Shown here piece by piece: positions 52,661-64,000 of a stretch of 64,000 bases of DNA. Both the position numbers and the translations under genes were made by a program. Origin of the DNA: Nymphaea colorata (lineage: Eukaryota; Streptophyta; Magnoliopsida; Nymphaeales; Nymphaeaceae); NCBI RefSeq assembly GCF_008831285.2, contig NC_045149.1:13976629-14040628 (forward strand), written 5' to 3'. The notes below the pieces were generated by a model. It did not search any database. It had not been told where the DNA came from and saw only the letters and a program-made list of their open reading frames with translations. Each line of letters starts with the position of its first letter. Positions within the stretch are counted from its first letter, which is position 1.

Positions 52661-55049
52661 GCATGATACAGATTGAATTGCCAAAATCTCTTCGATGCTA
52701 CATATAGTCAAGTTGTCTTGCATGATATGTTGATTCTCTGTATGTCCTCGTGCTTGAAAGGTTTCAATCATTTTCTTTCTGTTTCCTGTTATTTTAGCAA
52801 ATAGGGATGGGTAAAGTACCCAACTCTTTGGCTTATGCTGCTTGCTAAAGCATAAGCCTTCTGCTTGTTCCCTGTAGCATGAGAGAAGGCTTTGGACCTA
52901 AATGAATCTGACTTTTGTGTTCTGGGATGTAATATAGGGTATGCATATAAGTTTATTGAGACTTTAGTTCTATGTCTTCTGACTATCTTGCTCAAAGTAA
53001 CCATGAGGGTATTTATTTTGGTGTTACCCTTGGCATAATTGTTGTAGAATAAGAACTGTTGCCATTATTGCGTCTGGTTCCTATTCCATGTGCAGCATAA
53101 ACAGAAACATCTTGTTCGAATGTTCTTGCATCCAGGTGCATCTGTTCCTCTTGGAACAGATGCTTGGTTGTCAATAATCAACATATATATATATATATGT
53201 ATATATATATACATATACATAGAGAGAGAGATAGAGAGAGATATGCATGGGTATGTGTGTATATAACTTCTTCATGTCGATATTCATTTAGCAGAATTGA
53301 ACATATGGCAATTAATAAAAATAAAAAGCACATTTCCAGTTAATAATTTGTTGTTAATATTACTGATCTTCTAGTAAAATTTGTGTATGTTTTCTTCCAT
53401 AAAGTACTTGCAGGTCAACAGCAATCTTTATGTTGATGAACCTAAGGGAATAAAATTATAAAATAAATACAGATATAAGTATGTATCTATGTATACACAC
53501 ACACAGAGAGACACACACAAATATGCTTATGTAGCACCCATCTCTTATTGAGTGTCTATTTGCTAGGTTGAAGAGCAACGAGAAATTTTCCATCTTCATC
53601 TATATTTTGCAATCTATCTATTTCTCAATGTTGTCTGAAGTATCAATTTTTTGCGGACTTGAATGTGAGCTTATGAATCTCTAACAATATGAAGTAACAT
53701 CATTCTTGGTCACTGTAATGACCAGCTCTTTGTTATGAACCTCATGGTTTGGAACTTTTGACTTCAAATGATGACAAACTGCTAATTGATCTAACAACAT
53801 CAGATCCACGGCTTCAATGTGTAGTTTCTGATGAGGTTCATTTCTCTTTTCAGTTTCATTGTATTGCTCATGAGTAGTTTTATTGCTTTTCAATATTATT
53901 CTTGGATTTATGCTTCATGTTTCTAGTCTACTCAAAAAGTATATCACATGAGAGCATGGACATTATGTTCATACATTAAGCTTATTTTCTCTTATTTTGG
54001 AGAGAAAATGTTATTTTCGTTTAGACAACCTCTGTCTTCACTTCTTACATTAGTTGCTTGACTAGATTGGAATTGTTATACTCATTTAGCTCAGTATGAA
54101 TCCCTAAAACTGATGCATGGCCAAGCTCAGCCAAACGATCATGGATAAATAGAAACACATGTATAGAACATTAACTCAATATTACAGAGTTGGTATGTTA
54201 CTTCAACGTGGATTTTTAGGATAGGATAAATCTTAAACTTACTATTGGTATAATTCAGTGTTTCCGGTTGATTAAAGACCATTGGTTGTTGGTTTTGGCA
54301 AGGTATTTTTTGTTTCAATCTTCCTTGATAATATGCCATAAACCATGGAAATTGTATTTGGACTTAAAGAAAAGGAAATCCCTCCTTGACTATGCTTTTT
54401 ATTCTCATTGCTAATGTATTTCAAAAAGGACTGGTGGAATCTATTTTAACAGCAGTGTGACTTTAACTTGTACATATAAGAAACTTTGCTACTAAAATCT
54501 CTATAAGATCCATAATGCTGGTAGATACATGTTCTTTTTTTTTTTTGGTTCTTTCGGTAGTCTTTTAATATATTCATACAATTTATAATAGTTAAGAGAA
54601 CTGTCAAACATGTTGTAGTTGTAGTAAGTCTTTAAAATACCTTTTTTTGTTTTCATGTGACTGTTGGCAATTTTATTGATGTCCATGGAGGGAATCTAAA
54701 ATACATGAAGGGAGCCTCTGTCTACAACAAAATCAGCATTTATTGATATTGATGATTTTGACAAACTACTGAACCAGTTACAACTTGGAGGTATTTGTAT
54801 CAGTTTTAAAAATGTCTAATTCTCGATTATTGTTTCATGTTCTCCATGAGCAAGGTGTTCTTTGTCACAGTCATAAATTAGTTGCTATCTTTTTGTTGCA
54901 GCTCTAGTGAGTTATGTTGCTTTTTAAGATGTAAGAGGCAATGGGGCTTGTTAGAGTGTATTTGAAGCCCCACGGCAAAGGCCTAATTACGTCAAGTCTT
55001 TTATTCTCTACTTGAGGTAGATGCCAGGATCAGTTCTTTTTTTCTTTTT
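52661..55049. other. Intergenic with microsatellites
   Basis: TA and GA microsatellites at about 53187-53245 and CA/GA at about 53496-53520. No supported gene. Confidence 0.45.
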
Positions 55050-55270
55050 TCTTTTGTTGCTCGTACTACACCCTGCAGGATTTCATTATCAACTGACCCC
55101 ACCTGATGACAGAGAAGTAGCAGATTTGGTTGAAGAAGAGATTCTGTGCTCTGGGCTTATCTTCTTCCTTAGTGAAACAGAGTCCACCTGGGGATAGTAA
55201 CGATGAACGTTTTTATTCATTTATGCCCTATTATGTTGTTCTGGAGCACAAAGGCTCTATGTGGCATAGG
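55050..55270. repeat. Dispersed repeat, copy 2 (pairs with 48195-48415)
   Basis: Diverged direct copy. Shared runs include TTATCAACTGACCCCACCTG and AGCAGATTTGG, and the tails also align (TTGTTC(A/T)GGAGCA.., GGCTCT(C/A)TGT). Confidence 0.8.
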
Positions 55271-56589
55271 AATTGCACCTTTGGCCGTAAAATATCACAT
55301 ACCATGCACTATATATGAATGAATGATGGCTTCAATGAAATTCTTTATTTCAACATCCGTACAGGATGACTCCAAGCCCCAAAAATGTGCTTGAGTGCTC
55401 AAAATGTGACTTACGTGTGCCATCATCATCTTGTTCAGGCATGGCTTGATGAGCAAAGGTAAAAGGTGTGCTCGAAAAAAGAAAAAAACTATTATCCTGA
55501 CGAAATCCTAGTCAAAACCATATTGTGGTTGGTAACCTCTTCTATTTTTTTTTTCACTTTGACCAGTTATTCCTCACTCTATATAATCACATTGGCTGGT
55601 CATGCCAAAAGGACAGAACCACATATTGTGGTTGGTAACCTCTTCTAATTTGTCTTTTTATTAATTGTTAGTTCATGAGAACTTTTAAATAGAAAAACGT
55701 TGAAAAAGCTCAACATAGCGATATACATATATATATTGATCAATTAGAGCCGATTTACCCCATTAATGGTACAATTCCCATACCCATGTCAAGAAAATCC
55801 TTCATTTTCTATCTAGGTATCACTTTTATTTTCATTTTCATCATCAAAAATGTTGTCTTATTGCAGCTATTTACTTACCTTTGTGAGATTTTATGTTTAC
55901 ATTTAAAATTACTGTTTACATTTAGCAAACACTAAGGTTGCTATTATTGTACAAAACATTTTTTAATATGCATTTATGAACAAATTTAAGAGGCCAATGC
56001 ATAGATACGGCATGCCCTGTGATTGTAATCTATACTAATTTCAATAGGCAACATTGACAAGTTCATATTAAGAGATTGTAAGGTGGTCATATTACTAATG
56101 AAAGAAAACTATGTTTAATTTCAAGATATGTTAGAAAAGGTAGTCACACTATTAATTAATCAATTTTTGCATTTAGAAGATTAGGCTCCTAGTGCTTATC
56201 CTAGGATGCCATGAATATATTGGCCTTGAATCAGATATCTGACAGAATTGCTTCGAAAAGATCAGAAGAAGAAAAAATTTAATATTTAATTCAGAAATCA
56301 GATCAGTTCAGATTTAAGAAATAATATTCGATCAAATTCACATTTAGATGTACATAAATATCCAATTGAATTCAAATTTGTATTTAGTTTTAAACAAAAA
56401 TCCGATCTTTGATGCTTTCACAACATGAAAATTGACCAAAATTGGATTCAGACTCAGGCATGAATATAAAAATCAAATTAGAATTAGATTCAAATTTTGA
56501 AATTTGATTTGGGATTCAGATTTGAATACGACATTTCCTTCATTCATATTAAAATCGGGGTCTGAATCTAAGTATATGAATATCTGAAA
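55271..56589. other. Intergenic; degenerate GATTCAGATTTGAAT-rich stretch
   Basis: GGTTGGTAACCTCTTCTA is repeated at about 55527 and 55630. From about 56240 to 56560 the sequence is built of degenerate AAATTTGAATTCAGATxxGA motifs, as also seen at 57780-58140. No gene. Confidence 0.45.
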
Positions 56590-57345
56590 AAGCAGATACG
56601 GTTAATAGGAGAACAATTCTCCATCCATATTCATGTAAATCACCATTTAATGTTTACATCCATTTGATGTAGCTCTAAGTCAAAACGAGTTTTGAAATTA
56701 AATAATCTTCATTCATTGACTTCTTAGTTGAAAATGTCTAGTTATAGTCAATGCCATCGTTTGAGTGAAGCCTTTTAGCAACCATCATTGCCTTGTACAG
56801 CTGCATACCTATAAGTACCATATGTGTTTGCATCATATGTGTTTGACTATTTTAGATAGAGCGACAAGGTCCCACACTTGAGTTTTAGACGTAGAGTTTA
56901 ACTCTTCTTTTATGGCTTCTATCCAATGTGCAGATTGCATACACTCAATAGTTTTCATAAATGTGATTGGATCATCACCATCTATGAAATCATTGGGCTC
57001 CTATAAGTGCACTACATAATCTAGATGAATAACAAATCTTATTGTCAATGACATGAACAATAAAATATGTAACCTTTTGACCTTTCTGGATAGCCAATGA
57101 AGAAGCTACTAATTGTTATAGGGTCAAAAGCCTTTATGTGAGGGATATATAATTTGGCTCCTGCTGGATAACTTCAAATGTGCACATATAATAGTGGACG
57201 CTTTCTGCTTGCCAATAACTATAAGGAGTTTTAGAAACAACTTTAGCAGGTACATATGCATGTGGTTTTGGTGTGTTTCTCAATCTCATTTTTTGTTTTG
57301 TTCTTTTCCAGGATTGTTGTATGTGTCGGTTGGGATACATTACAG
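56590..57345 (-). mobile_element. Ty1-copia retrotransposon relic (integrase end to reverse transcriptase)
   Basis: Minus-strand text gives, in pol order and with stops and shifts: AKVVSKTPYSYW; GAKLYIPHIKAFDP with FFIGYPERSKGYIFYC (the copia pre-RT motif); then ECMQSAHWIEAIKEELNS and VWDLV; AKGFTQ-like text; and FDLELHQMDV followed by a broken AFLNGDL motif (the RT start). It is dead: stops follow nearly every block. LTRs were not identified. Confidence 0.75.
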
Positions 57346-57486
57346 TCCTTTTTTGTTTTTTGTATGTGTTCTTTTTGGGTTTCTGGAAATTGGGTGTTCC
57401 TGCATTGAGTTCTAACTTCAGAGATGAAACACAATGTAGAATAATTTATTCTTTCTGGGGAAAACATACAGGATAAATGAGTTTAA

Positions 57487-57630
57487 ACGAGCCGACGAGT
57501 CGAGCTCGAGCTCAAACACAGCCTCTCGAGTCAAGTTTGAGTTTGAGTTTGAGTTGTGGACCTTGTGTCGAGCTCGAGCTGAATAAACATGACTAGATCT
57601 GAGCTCGAGCTTGACTCTGCTTGTGTGCAG
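57487..57630. repeat. GAGCTCGAGCT-rich low-complexity block
   Basis: Runs of GTCGAGCTCGAGCTC and GTTTGAGTTTGAGTTTGAG occur, typical of dispersed plant repeat tails. No ORF. Confidence 0.6.
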
Positions 57631-57739
57631 CCCTACAGCTGACGCCCCAACTATTTTGTTTTTTACTTTTACTTTTTTAAGTAACAAGGAACGTCAGATA
57701 AAAAAATCGGATGCTCCACAAGAAACACATAATTGACAT

Positions 57740-57745
57740 AATGAT

Positions 57746-57781
<36 letters not shown>

Positions 57782-58140
57782 CATCTATATAAGTGTCAAT
57801 AAATTCAATTTGGATCATATATCTGACCAAATTAACTACTTTAAAAGAATTGGATTATATAACAAATTATCATCTAAAGCAGTCGGACCAAATACGGCTT
57901 TAAGAAATAACACATGATCGTATTCAGATTCGGATTTAACTAAATATTTCAACAGATTTGGAATCGATTTCAGATTCATGTTAAATAAATCTCCTCTATT
58001 TGATATCCATCCATTTGAAAGTTCGTTCCGGACATAATGTGGTTCAGTAGGTTTAAAAGTCAGACTCGGATTTAGATGTGAATTTGACAATCAGATTTGC
58101 CTAGGATTTGAATTATATTCAAATTTGGATTCAGATTTGA
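57740..58140. repeat. CA/TA microsatellite and degenerate GATTCAGATTTG-like repeat
   Basis: CA then TA microsatellite at 57746-57782, followed by diverged copies of TCAGATT(C/T)GGATTT(A/G) to 58140. It resembles 56240-56560 in motif content. Confidence 0.5.
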
Positions 58141-58593
58141 TATAGACATTTCTTCTTTTGCAGTGAGAGATAGGAAGAGTTGTTCAGAAATTATAAATCC
58201 TATAAAGTCATTTACCAATGTTTCCTATAAACATCATTTTCATGTTCATTACCTTGTTTGGTGACAATGAGATTACATCCATGTGCTTCTCAGCCCCTAG
58301 ATTACCTGCCATTGTTCCATAGTTGCTATTTCAGTTGTCCCATCCCATCCTCTGGCAAAAAAATGCTGCATACGAGTATTGCTCAAGGTGACAAGCTACT
58401 TTTCCATAGGAGAAGTGGTCGAAATACATCTCGTTGTGAGCTAGATGAGTATTTCATTTTACTGCTGGGTTGAAAGTTGAAGCCTTTCACCCTTTTCCTC
58501 CTTCCTCCTAGAGTGGTAGGTTTGTTTTCATGATATGATTCAATTTGCATATTGGTGTGCTTCCTTTTACAACACAAGGAGTTGATGCCATGA

Positions 58594-58637
58594 GAACTTG
58601 AACCCGCTACCAGCCCCTGCCCTGTCCATTACGCCAT
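58594..58637 (-). repeat. tRNA-derived SINE-like head
   Basis: Minus strand TGGCGTAATGGACAGGG (A-box-like, 58621-58637), then GGGCTGGTA and GGGTTCAAGTTCT (B-box-like, 58594-58606). The wording is close to Au-type plant SINEs (GGCGTAATGG...GGGCTGGTA...GGGTTC). Spacing is short, so it is a degraded copy. The 3' tail was not defined. Confidence 0.45.
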
Positions 58638-58769
58638 TCCATTCATAGATGAAATGACTAAGATATATAATAATTAAATTTGTTTTAGGGTTAGAAACTA
58701 CAAATTCCACCATTTTTTTCTGGAAATCTTGCATAAGTCCTACTTTTTGACAGCTTTGAAAAGTCGGTG

Positions 58770-58892
58770 ACATTTTCACCAATATTCTCTTAACTGATGT
58801 CCCGACTAAACGATGGTAAAATTTTTACTGATGTTCTTTCCTCCTTTACCAATGTTTCCTGGTCATTGGTAAAATACCAATTTTTTGTAGTG
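58770..58892. mobile_element. CACTA-type transposon terminus
   Basis: Read inward from 58892 on the minus strand, the end is CACTACAAAAAATTGGTATT, followed by repeated TTGGTAAA/ACCAATG motifs with alternating orientation. This is the usual architecture of CACTA (En/Spm) ends, a CACTA terminus with short sub-terminal repeats. The opposite end and a transposase were not found in the window. Confidence 0.6.
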
Positions 58893-59094
58893 GGGCAGCT
58901 ATCCACATGGTTGAAGTTTTTCCTTGGATACCAAAAGTTGGTTGAATATCAAATCCCCCAAATCATCAAAGTTTTTTGGGAGATCCAATGGAACTTCATA
59001 ATGGTATTGGCTGCCACTGCAAACAAACGACAAAATTTTCTCTCAGCAACATTTGCGTCGGAAGGACAAGCAGTGGGGCATACTTGGCCGGTTT

Positions 59095-59430
59095 ATACAT
59101 GCTGAGGCAGGGCACCAGGTCGGGCTGTCGCCGGATACCCGGCACCCAGCCTGACTCGGGCCCGAGCATGAGAAAAACGGACCCGGGCCAGCCCAAGTCG
59201 TTATGGGGCTGGCCCGGGTGGGCCTGATAAGCCCGATTCGAGCCCAACAAGTTATTTTTAAAAATTTTTATTAATTTATATATATATATATACAATATTT
59301 TATTATAATTAATTATATTAATATAGTATTTCATATTAAAATTATATATTTTTAAATTTAATTGGGAGGGCTTAGGCTCGGACTCAGTTTTCCAAGTCAG
59401 GCCAGGCCGACCCGATGCCCAAGATCACTT
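59095..59430. repeat. GC-rich GGCCCGGGC-type repeat with AT core
   Basis: GGCTGGCCCGGGTGGGCCTG, GGACCCGGGCCAGCCC and similar runs flank an AT-rich core (59250-59360). The composition is unlike its neighbours and like dispersed plant retroelement tails. A weaker echo (GGCCCAACTGGCCAGGCCCA) lies near 61901. Confidence 0.5.
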
Positions 59431-61149
59431 AAATCCACTCGTTTGGTCAATTCAACGTTTTAACAGGAAGAATATCTACTTTGCAGTCTTTAAACAATCT
59501 TTTGGCCTGAGCAGAGGAGATACATGGGGGATGGTGTGCCGATACCCGCAAATCAAAAACTTTATTAAGTGCACTCAAAATTACGCATGGTGCCCACGCC
59601 AGACATAAACTCGATCAAGTGCCCCTCAGTGTAAAAGAAGAAAAAACAAAAAAAAAAACTATGCCATTGCTTGGTCACTGCATGTATTAAACAACCGTCA
59701 CTGCACTCACATATCACAATATACCACCATCATGATCAAAATCATGAGGACAATAAACATCGGCATCATAATATTCATACGCCACTGTTTTGGATCTTCT
59801 CCATCAATATTAATCACATTATAGATGCCCATGCTTTCTTGTACCGATTTCGATTATGAGCACATCTTGAAATTTTTAAAACTTGACAAAGTCTTCAGAG
59901 GTAAAATAGCCCAACATATATAGCTCCACACAGAACCTAAACTCTGTATATGTAACTTTGGGTAGATGAAAGATTCTGTTACTGCAGAGAGTGTCAGATA
60001 TGCACCCAAAAGCAAAAGAAAGGGAAGTTGGGCCTTTTGGAGATTTTTCAAAAAAAAAGGAAGTTTTTGTTGGACATTCAACTTTTTTACTACCTATTTT
60101 TTCTCCTTAGAAAGGTTTCCCACTTTTTACTGATCAGGGGTATTCCAAACATTATATCTCGAGTGCACAATTTTTTTTTTTTTTTTTTGCATGGGACAGT
60201 GCATAAAACCAGCTTGGAAACTTTGATATGGAACATTATATTTTACTTTGCCCCTATCTCGCCGGAGGAGCTCGTCAACACTTAAAATAAATTTTCTTTC
60301 TCTTTGTTCCATGCATTGCTGTTAGTTTCTTTACAGTTTTCCTCAAAGTGATTTTGCTTTATTTTTTATCACCAAAACATCAAAAAAACGAAGAAGTTCC
60401 AGCCAGATATTTGAACTTAGTCGCCAAGTCAAAAAGTAAAGCCCCTCGCAAGGACCGAAGAAGAAAACTCCAGTAATTGGGAAAATAATGTAAAATGAAA
60501 ACAAAGTGCCCCTTTCATATGGATTTCGATATTTTGCATGTCATATTCAACTTTATTTTAGAAAAAGACTTGACACGTGAGGCATCATTCACAAAGGGGC
60601 AAAGCCATGACACCAACGGACAAGGACAGGGTTGGAGTTGCAGCCTAGATAACTAAAGAAGATGGAATGGCCTGTCAATCAATGCCCCACCCATATCGGC
60701 CGTATATTATTCTCAAGGGCGTAAAATCATTTAACCTAACAGTTGATCATTTTTGAAAGAAAGGAAGCTTTGTTTCTCCAGATTTCTGGGAATCAACCAA
60801 CGTAAGAAAATTAGCTCAAGCGATCCTGAGATCCAGCTTTGTTCTCTATTTTCTGCTGATATTCAAGGCTCACTTTGGGGAATGGGGTCGAAACTGCTGA
60901 TTAGAATCCTGCATCTGAGAGAGAGAGAGAGAGAGAGAAACTCCGTGCTTGTAATATTGGAGGTCGTTGACCAACACGTTTACAACAGGAACAAACCCAA
61001 CATAATGGCCATGGCTGCAAGCCGGATATATATATATATATATATGAAATATCTGCAGTACAAATTCTTAAGAGTGGGAAGACATGGGTTCACTTGGTAT
61101 GATCTGAAGTCATGGAGCAGCGGTGGTGAAACTGAAGGAGGACTGATCA
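59431..61149. other. Spacer downstream of the secreted-peptide gene
   Basis: Poly-T at 60170-60190, GA microsatellite at 60917-60938, TA microsatellite at 61026-61045. A plus ORF of 135 codons (60753-61160) overlaps microsatellites and the antisense of the peptide gene and is taken as chance. The 3'UTR of the minus-strand gene should lie just below 61150. Confidence 0.4.
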
Positions 61150-61368
61150 TCAGGGAGTAGGAGAGCTTGACAGGAGGGGTTCCTTCATCTTCCTGTTGGT
61201 CGAGTGACCAGCATGTGCAGCCTGTGGATCGCATCCCTTGGGGAGAACAACACAACCAGTCTCATCAGGACTGTGGTGGCTATCGATTGCTGATCCCTGC
61301 TCAACGAGAGCAGTTGCAACCAGTGCCAGAACGAGGAAGAGGATGAACGAACGGGAAAGGGAAGCCAT
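61150..61368 (-). CDS. Small secreted peptide precursor, 72 residues, unknown family
   Basis: The ATG at 61368 sits in a good context (TTTAATGGC). Residues 1 to about 28 form a clear signal peptide (MASLSRS, then a hydrophobic run FILFLVLALVATALV, ending GSA). The mature part is short and polar, with two cysteines seven residues apart in GCVVLPKGC, three HH/H-rich spots, and a Lys-rich then Ser/Pro-rich tail (KMKEPLLSSSPTP). A TATA box stands 53 bp upstream of the ATG, leaving a 5'UTR of about 25 nt. No intron is needed. I recognise no peptide-hormone or antimicrobial family: CLE, CEP, PSK, RALF and GASA signatures are absent. Function is not inferred beyond likely export to the apoplast. Confidence 0.6.
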   Translation of the reverse strand: MASLSRSFILFLVLALVATALVEQGSAIDSHHSPDETGCVVLPKGCDPQAAHAGHSTNRKMKEPLLSSSPTP

Positions 61369-61420
61369 TAAATTTGGTGATGGAGAGGGGCACGGTGGCC
61401 CAGGTGCCTGCCTTAGTGAC

Positions 61421-61429
61421 TATTTATAG
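61421..61429 (-). promoter_or_regulatory. TATA box of the secreted-peptide gene
   Basis: The minus-strand sequence CTATAAATAGT is a strong plant TATA box. It is 53 bp upstream of the ATG at 61368, so transcription would start about 30 bp downstream. Confidence 0.65.
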
Positions 61430-62079
61430 TGGAACGAAGCTGCAGGCTCAAGGGTTTGAGCTCAAACACGGGAACTCTGGAATCAAGAGTTTTCGTACGA
61501 TTTAGAAAATTTACATGAAGAACTTGAGTAAAAATAATGATAATTGTTGAATGTCGGTACTTTCAATTATTGCTTTATTTACTTGTTTTTAGACTATTCG
61601 CTAACTTTATATGTGTGTCGTGCTGGGTACTGAAATACAAGTTAAATCATGGTAGGATAGGTATTCCAAGAAACTGAAAGCAAGCCCTATACCCTAAAAT
61701 GAATGAGGTGCTAGGTGGAAGCTTAGTCTCTCCTACGGTAGAATAAAATTTTATCCCTGCTTACCTAGAATTATTCCCAAACTCAAATCACTTTATAAGT
61801 CAAGTACAATCTTTAAGGCAAGTTCATGAAACAAACAAACTATTTCACCGGGACTGGACTGGGGCCAAGCCAAGTTTTAAGCCTAATACGCTGGAAATAC
61901 TCTGGCCCAACTGGCCAGGCCCAAGGGCTAGAGGGAACTTGACCCGGCTCAACAAGGAGGAACTCAATTTGAAAAAAAAAATGTAATTTGACGTAGGCCC
62001 CCCTCTCTTTTTATGAACCATTTCTCATTGGAAAAACCATAGAGACTTAAGCTTTTAGTAAGGTTGTGTTGGTTTAACC
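61430..62079. other. Upstream region of the secreted-peptide gene
   Basis: It begins with the probable promoter. Further out lies a GC-rich stretch (61850-61950) resembling part of 59095-59240. No gene. Confidence 0.35.
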
Positions 62080-62210
62080 TGATGATAAATCCCTGGTGAT
62101 ATGAGATTCTTAAGATTTTAGATGCATGGATTTAAGATCAGACTTCCGATCTTAAATCCATGAATTTGAACATGTATAATAAAATGAGAATCTCCTAAAA
62201 AACACCCTTT
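62080..62210. mobile_element. Small hairpin-forming MITE-like element
   Basis: CATGGATTTAAGATC (62125-62139) and its exact complement GATCTTAAATCCATG (62148-62162) form a perfect 15-bp stem with an 8-base loop. Outer arms ATGAGATTCT (62101) and GAGAATCTC (about 62186) extend the symmetry. No terminator context exists in a plant genome, so a small inverted-repeat transposon is the likelier reading. Confidence 0.55.
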
Positions 62211-64000
62211 ATGCAATGTCAAGTCTTAGCTATACGAGGCCATCAAACCTAACCTAAAAGAAGCTTGGAAAGCTTTAAAAAGTGTGATAAAAAAAGAAAC
62301 CATCCCTTTTTTGAAAGGTATTTTAGTCCTTATCCATCTCCTAGTAGAGATAATAACCCATGGGAATGCCATATAAAAGTTGGTGAAGTGTTCATCCTTT
62401 TCACTATCTCTCTACTTTAATTTGTTATAAGATAACGTTATGAAAAAGACAATGAAAAATAGAACAGGTTAAATTCACCAAATGTTGAATGTCGTTAGAT
62501 AGCTAAGCGTTAAAAATCAATCATTACTAAAACCTCCATGAATCTTTTTGCACCATTCATTGGTAGTACTTATGTGGCAACAAATTTTTACTTTATCTGA
62601 CATATTTGATTTCTCCATATACAAGATTATTCAATTCCGCCTATATATGCAGTAATGTGTTTGTGTGTTTACATATTTGGCAGGCTGTCTTATCATGAAG
62701 ACAGGACAATTCTTTCTCTTCGAAGGAGGCAAAGCCCCTTTTGCAAAAAAAAAAAAAATGAAACTTTGTTTTTGATGGAAATACCTTTGATAGTGAAAAT
62801 TTCTTACTAAGAGGCACTAGATATAAAATTTTTAAAATTTTAATAGGCACTAGTATCTAAATGAGAAAAAAATTCTAACATATCAATATAAAAATATGAA
62901 TTTTTTTTGTGGGCTTGCATACGCACTTGCTCATACCATACACACTTGCCTCCTCTGGCTGCTCAGTCGAGGCTCATATGATTTTCTTTACCATGATGCA
63001 AGGAAGAGACCAAGATTTCATTTTATGATTTATTACTTTGAATTTATGATATATATATATTATAAATAAATAAATTAATATATATATATATATATATATA
63101 TGACAAGAACAGGTCCACATTGCCTCCACAATGACTCCCATAATTTTAATCTCAATATTTTTCAATACAATCAAGATAGCACCATTTAACTTTTGAACTG
63201 AGGATATGACTCTAACACACCACCCAACCCAAGCGGTTGCGCTAGAGAGAGATGGAATCGGGGTGGAGAGTGCAAAAAGAACAATGAAAATAGAAAAGAA
63301 GGGGTTGTCACCATACCGTGAACTTCCTCCTGACTAGGTAATTCAGCCTACTCATCATGAAGGGGTTGTTATGTAATAAGAACAACATATTACAGTTTCA
63401 TGAATCTCTTATATTTGGCAATAAGAACAGCATGTTATTGTTCCACAAATCTGCTCGAATGGTTGGAGCACATTCATCGAACATTATTTTATATTGTTTT
63501 ATGAACCTACTTCAATTTTTGAGGTAAATGCATAAAACAGAAACAAACTATTGCTTTCGTCAAATGGCTTTGAAAGCAAGCGGTAGAGACCAAGTACAAC
63601 TATGAGAAGATTTCATGTGATAACAGGTCGATCAGATACAATATTAAATATGAAGCCCTTAGTACAAAAAAACCAAACAGTTGTAAGTCTAAAAAGAAAC
63701 AAAATTAACAAAGAATGGCTGGCTTGAAAAGAAACAAACATATTGAGAACATGAGCTAAAATAATAATAGGTAAAGGAAAAAAGAAAAGAGAATGAGAAA
63801 ATCAACCATTCTCAAACCATTAAGGCAAAGTTAGATTGAAATACTGGATCGAACGAAACCCCACCCATCACATTTATTCGTTTGGCCATGTGTTATTATT
63901 TATTTAATTTATATTTAATTGTTTTCTTTATTCATTTTTGCCAACTTATAACTAATATTTATTTAATATGCAATCGGAGCTTGGCCACTTTATCTCCGGA
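62211..64000. other. Intergenic to the window end
   Basis: TA microsatellite at 63070-63102. A 44-bp imperfect tandem duplication (AATAAGAACA(A/G)CAT.TTA..GTT) near 63377-63460. No supported gene. Confidence 0.45.

Noticed and set aside
49829-58892. A 9-kb CACTA element from CACTACAACAAATG at 49829 to the terminus at 58892
   Set aside because: The two ends differ after the first bases, the left one lacks sub-terminal repeats, and no CACTA transposase is readable between them.
60753-61160. A 135-codon plus-strand ORF overlapping the peptide gene
   Set aside because: It crosses a GA and a TA microsatellite and is antisense to the better supported secreted-peptide gene.

Overview
The window looks like nuclear DNA from a flowering plant. 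It is AT-rich, has no operon-like gene packing and no long uninterrupted ORFs. Coding similarity appears as short blocks bounded by GT/AG splice sites. The recognisable families are plant ones: VAL-type B3 repressor, Tic110, selenium-binding protein, plant KDM5-type JmjC demethylase, subtilase and GH2 beta-galactosidase. Genus cannot be fixed from this sequence. All family assignments come from remembered motif patterns, not from a database search.

The window is mostly a gene graveyard. From left to right the decayed or partial genes are: a GH2 beta-galactosidase exon (1-194, minus, still open); a VAL/HSI2-like B3 factor (5715-13043, minus, frameshifted, probably split by a GC-richer insertion at about 7300-10660); a selenium-binding protein (14125-15177, minus, stops and frameshifts); a Tic110 fragment (15855-16347, minus); the N-terminus of a probable AAA-ATPase (about 19581-20044, minus); a subtilase signal-peptide exon and prodomain (27780-28578, minus); a second, broken beta-galactosidase exon (30597-30830, minus); a Ty1-copia relic (37085-37590, plus); a KDM5-type JmjC/C5HC2/FYRN/FYRC demethylase (38561-41540, plus); and a second copia relic (56590-57345, minus). 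The only candidate for an intact gene is a 72-residue secreted peptide (61150-61368, minus) with a well-placed TATA box.

Repeats fill most of the rest. There is a head-to-head array of about 115-bp units (4660-5555) and a direct segmental duplication between the window start and about 30.6-32.9 kb. A TA-rich block with nested duplications lies at 20.1-22.05 kb, followed by a tandem repeat of about 268 bp (22.1-22.8 kb). A 700-bp tandem duplication lies at 51.27-52.66 kb. Two direct copies of a roughly 600-bp element sit at 42.5 and 45.65 kb. There are also several MITE-like inverted repeats, two tRNA-derived SINE-like heads and one CACTA-type terminus at 58892.

The genes do not form a pathway. 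The common theme is erosion: nearly every recognisable gene is broken. They may come from an old duplicated block that lost its genes, or from gene fragments carried by mobile DNA.
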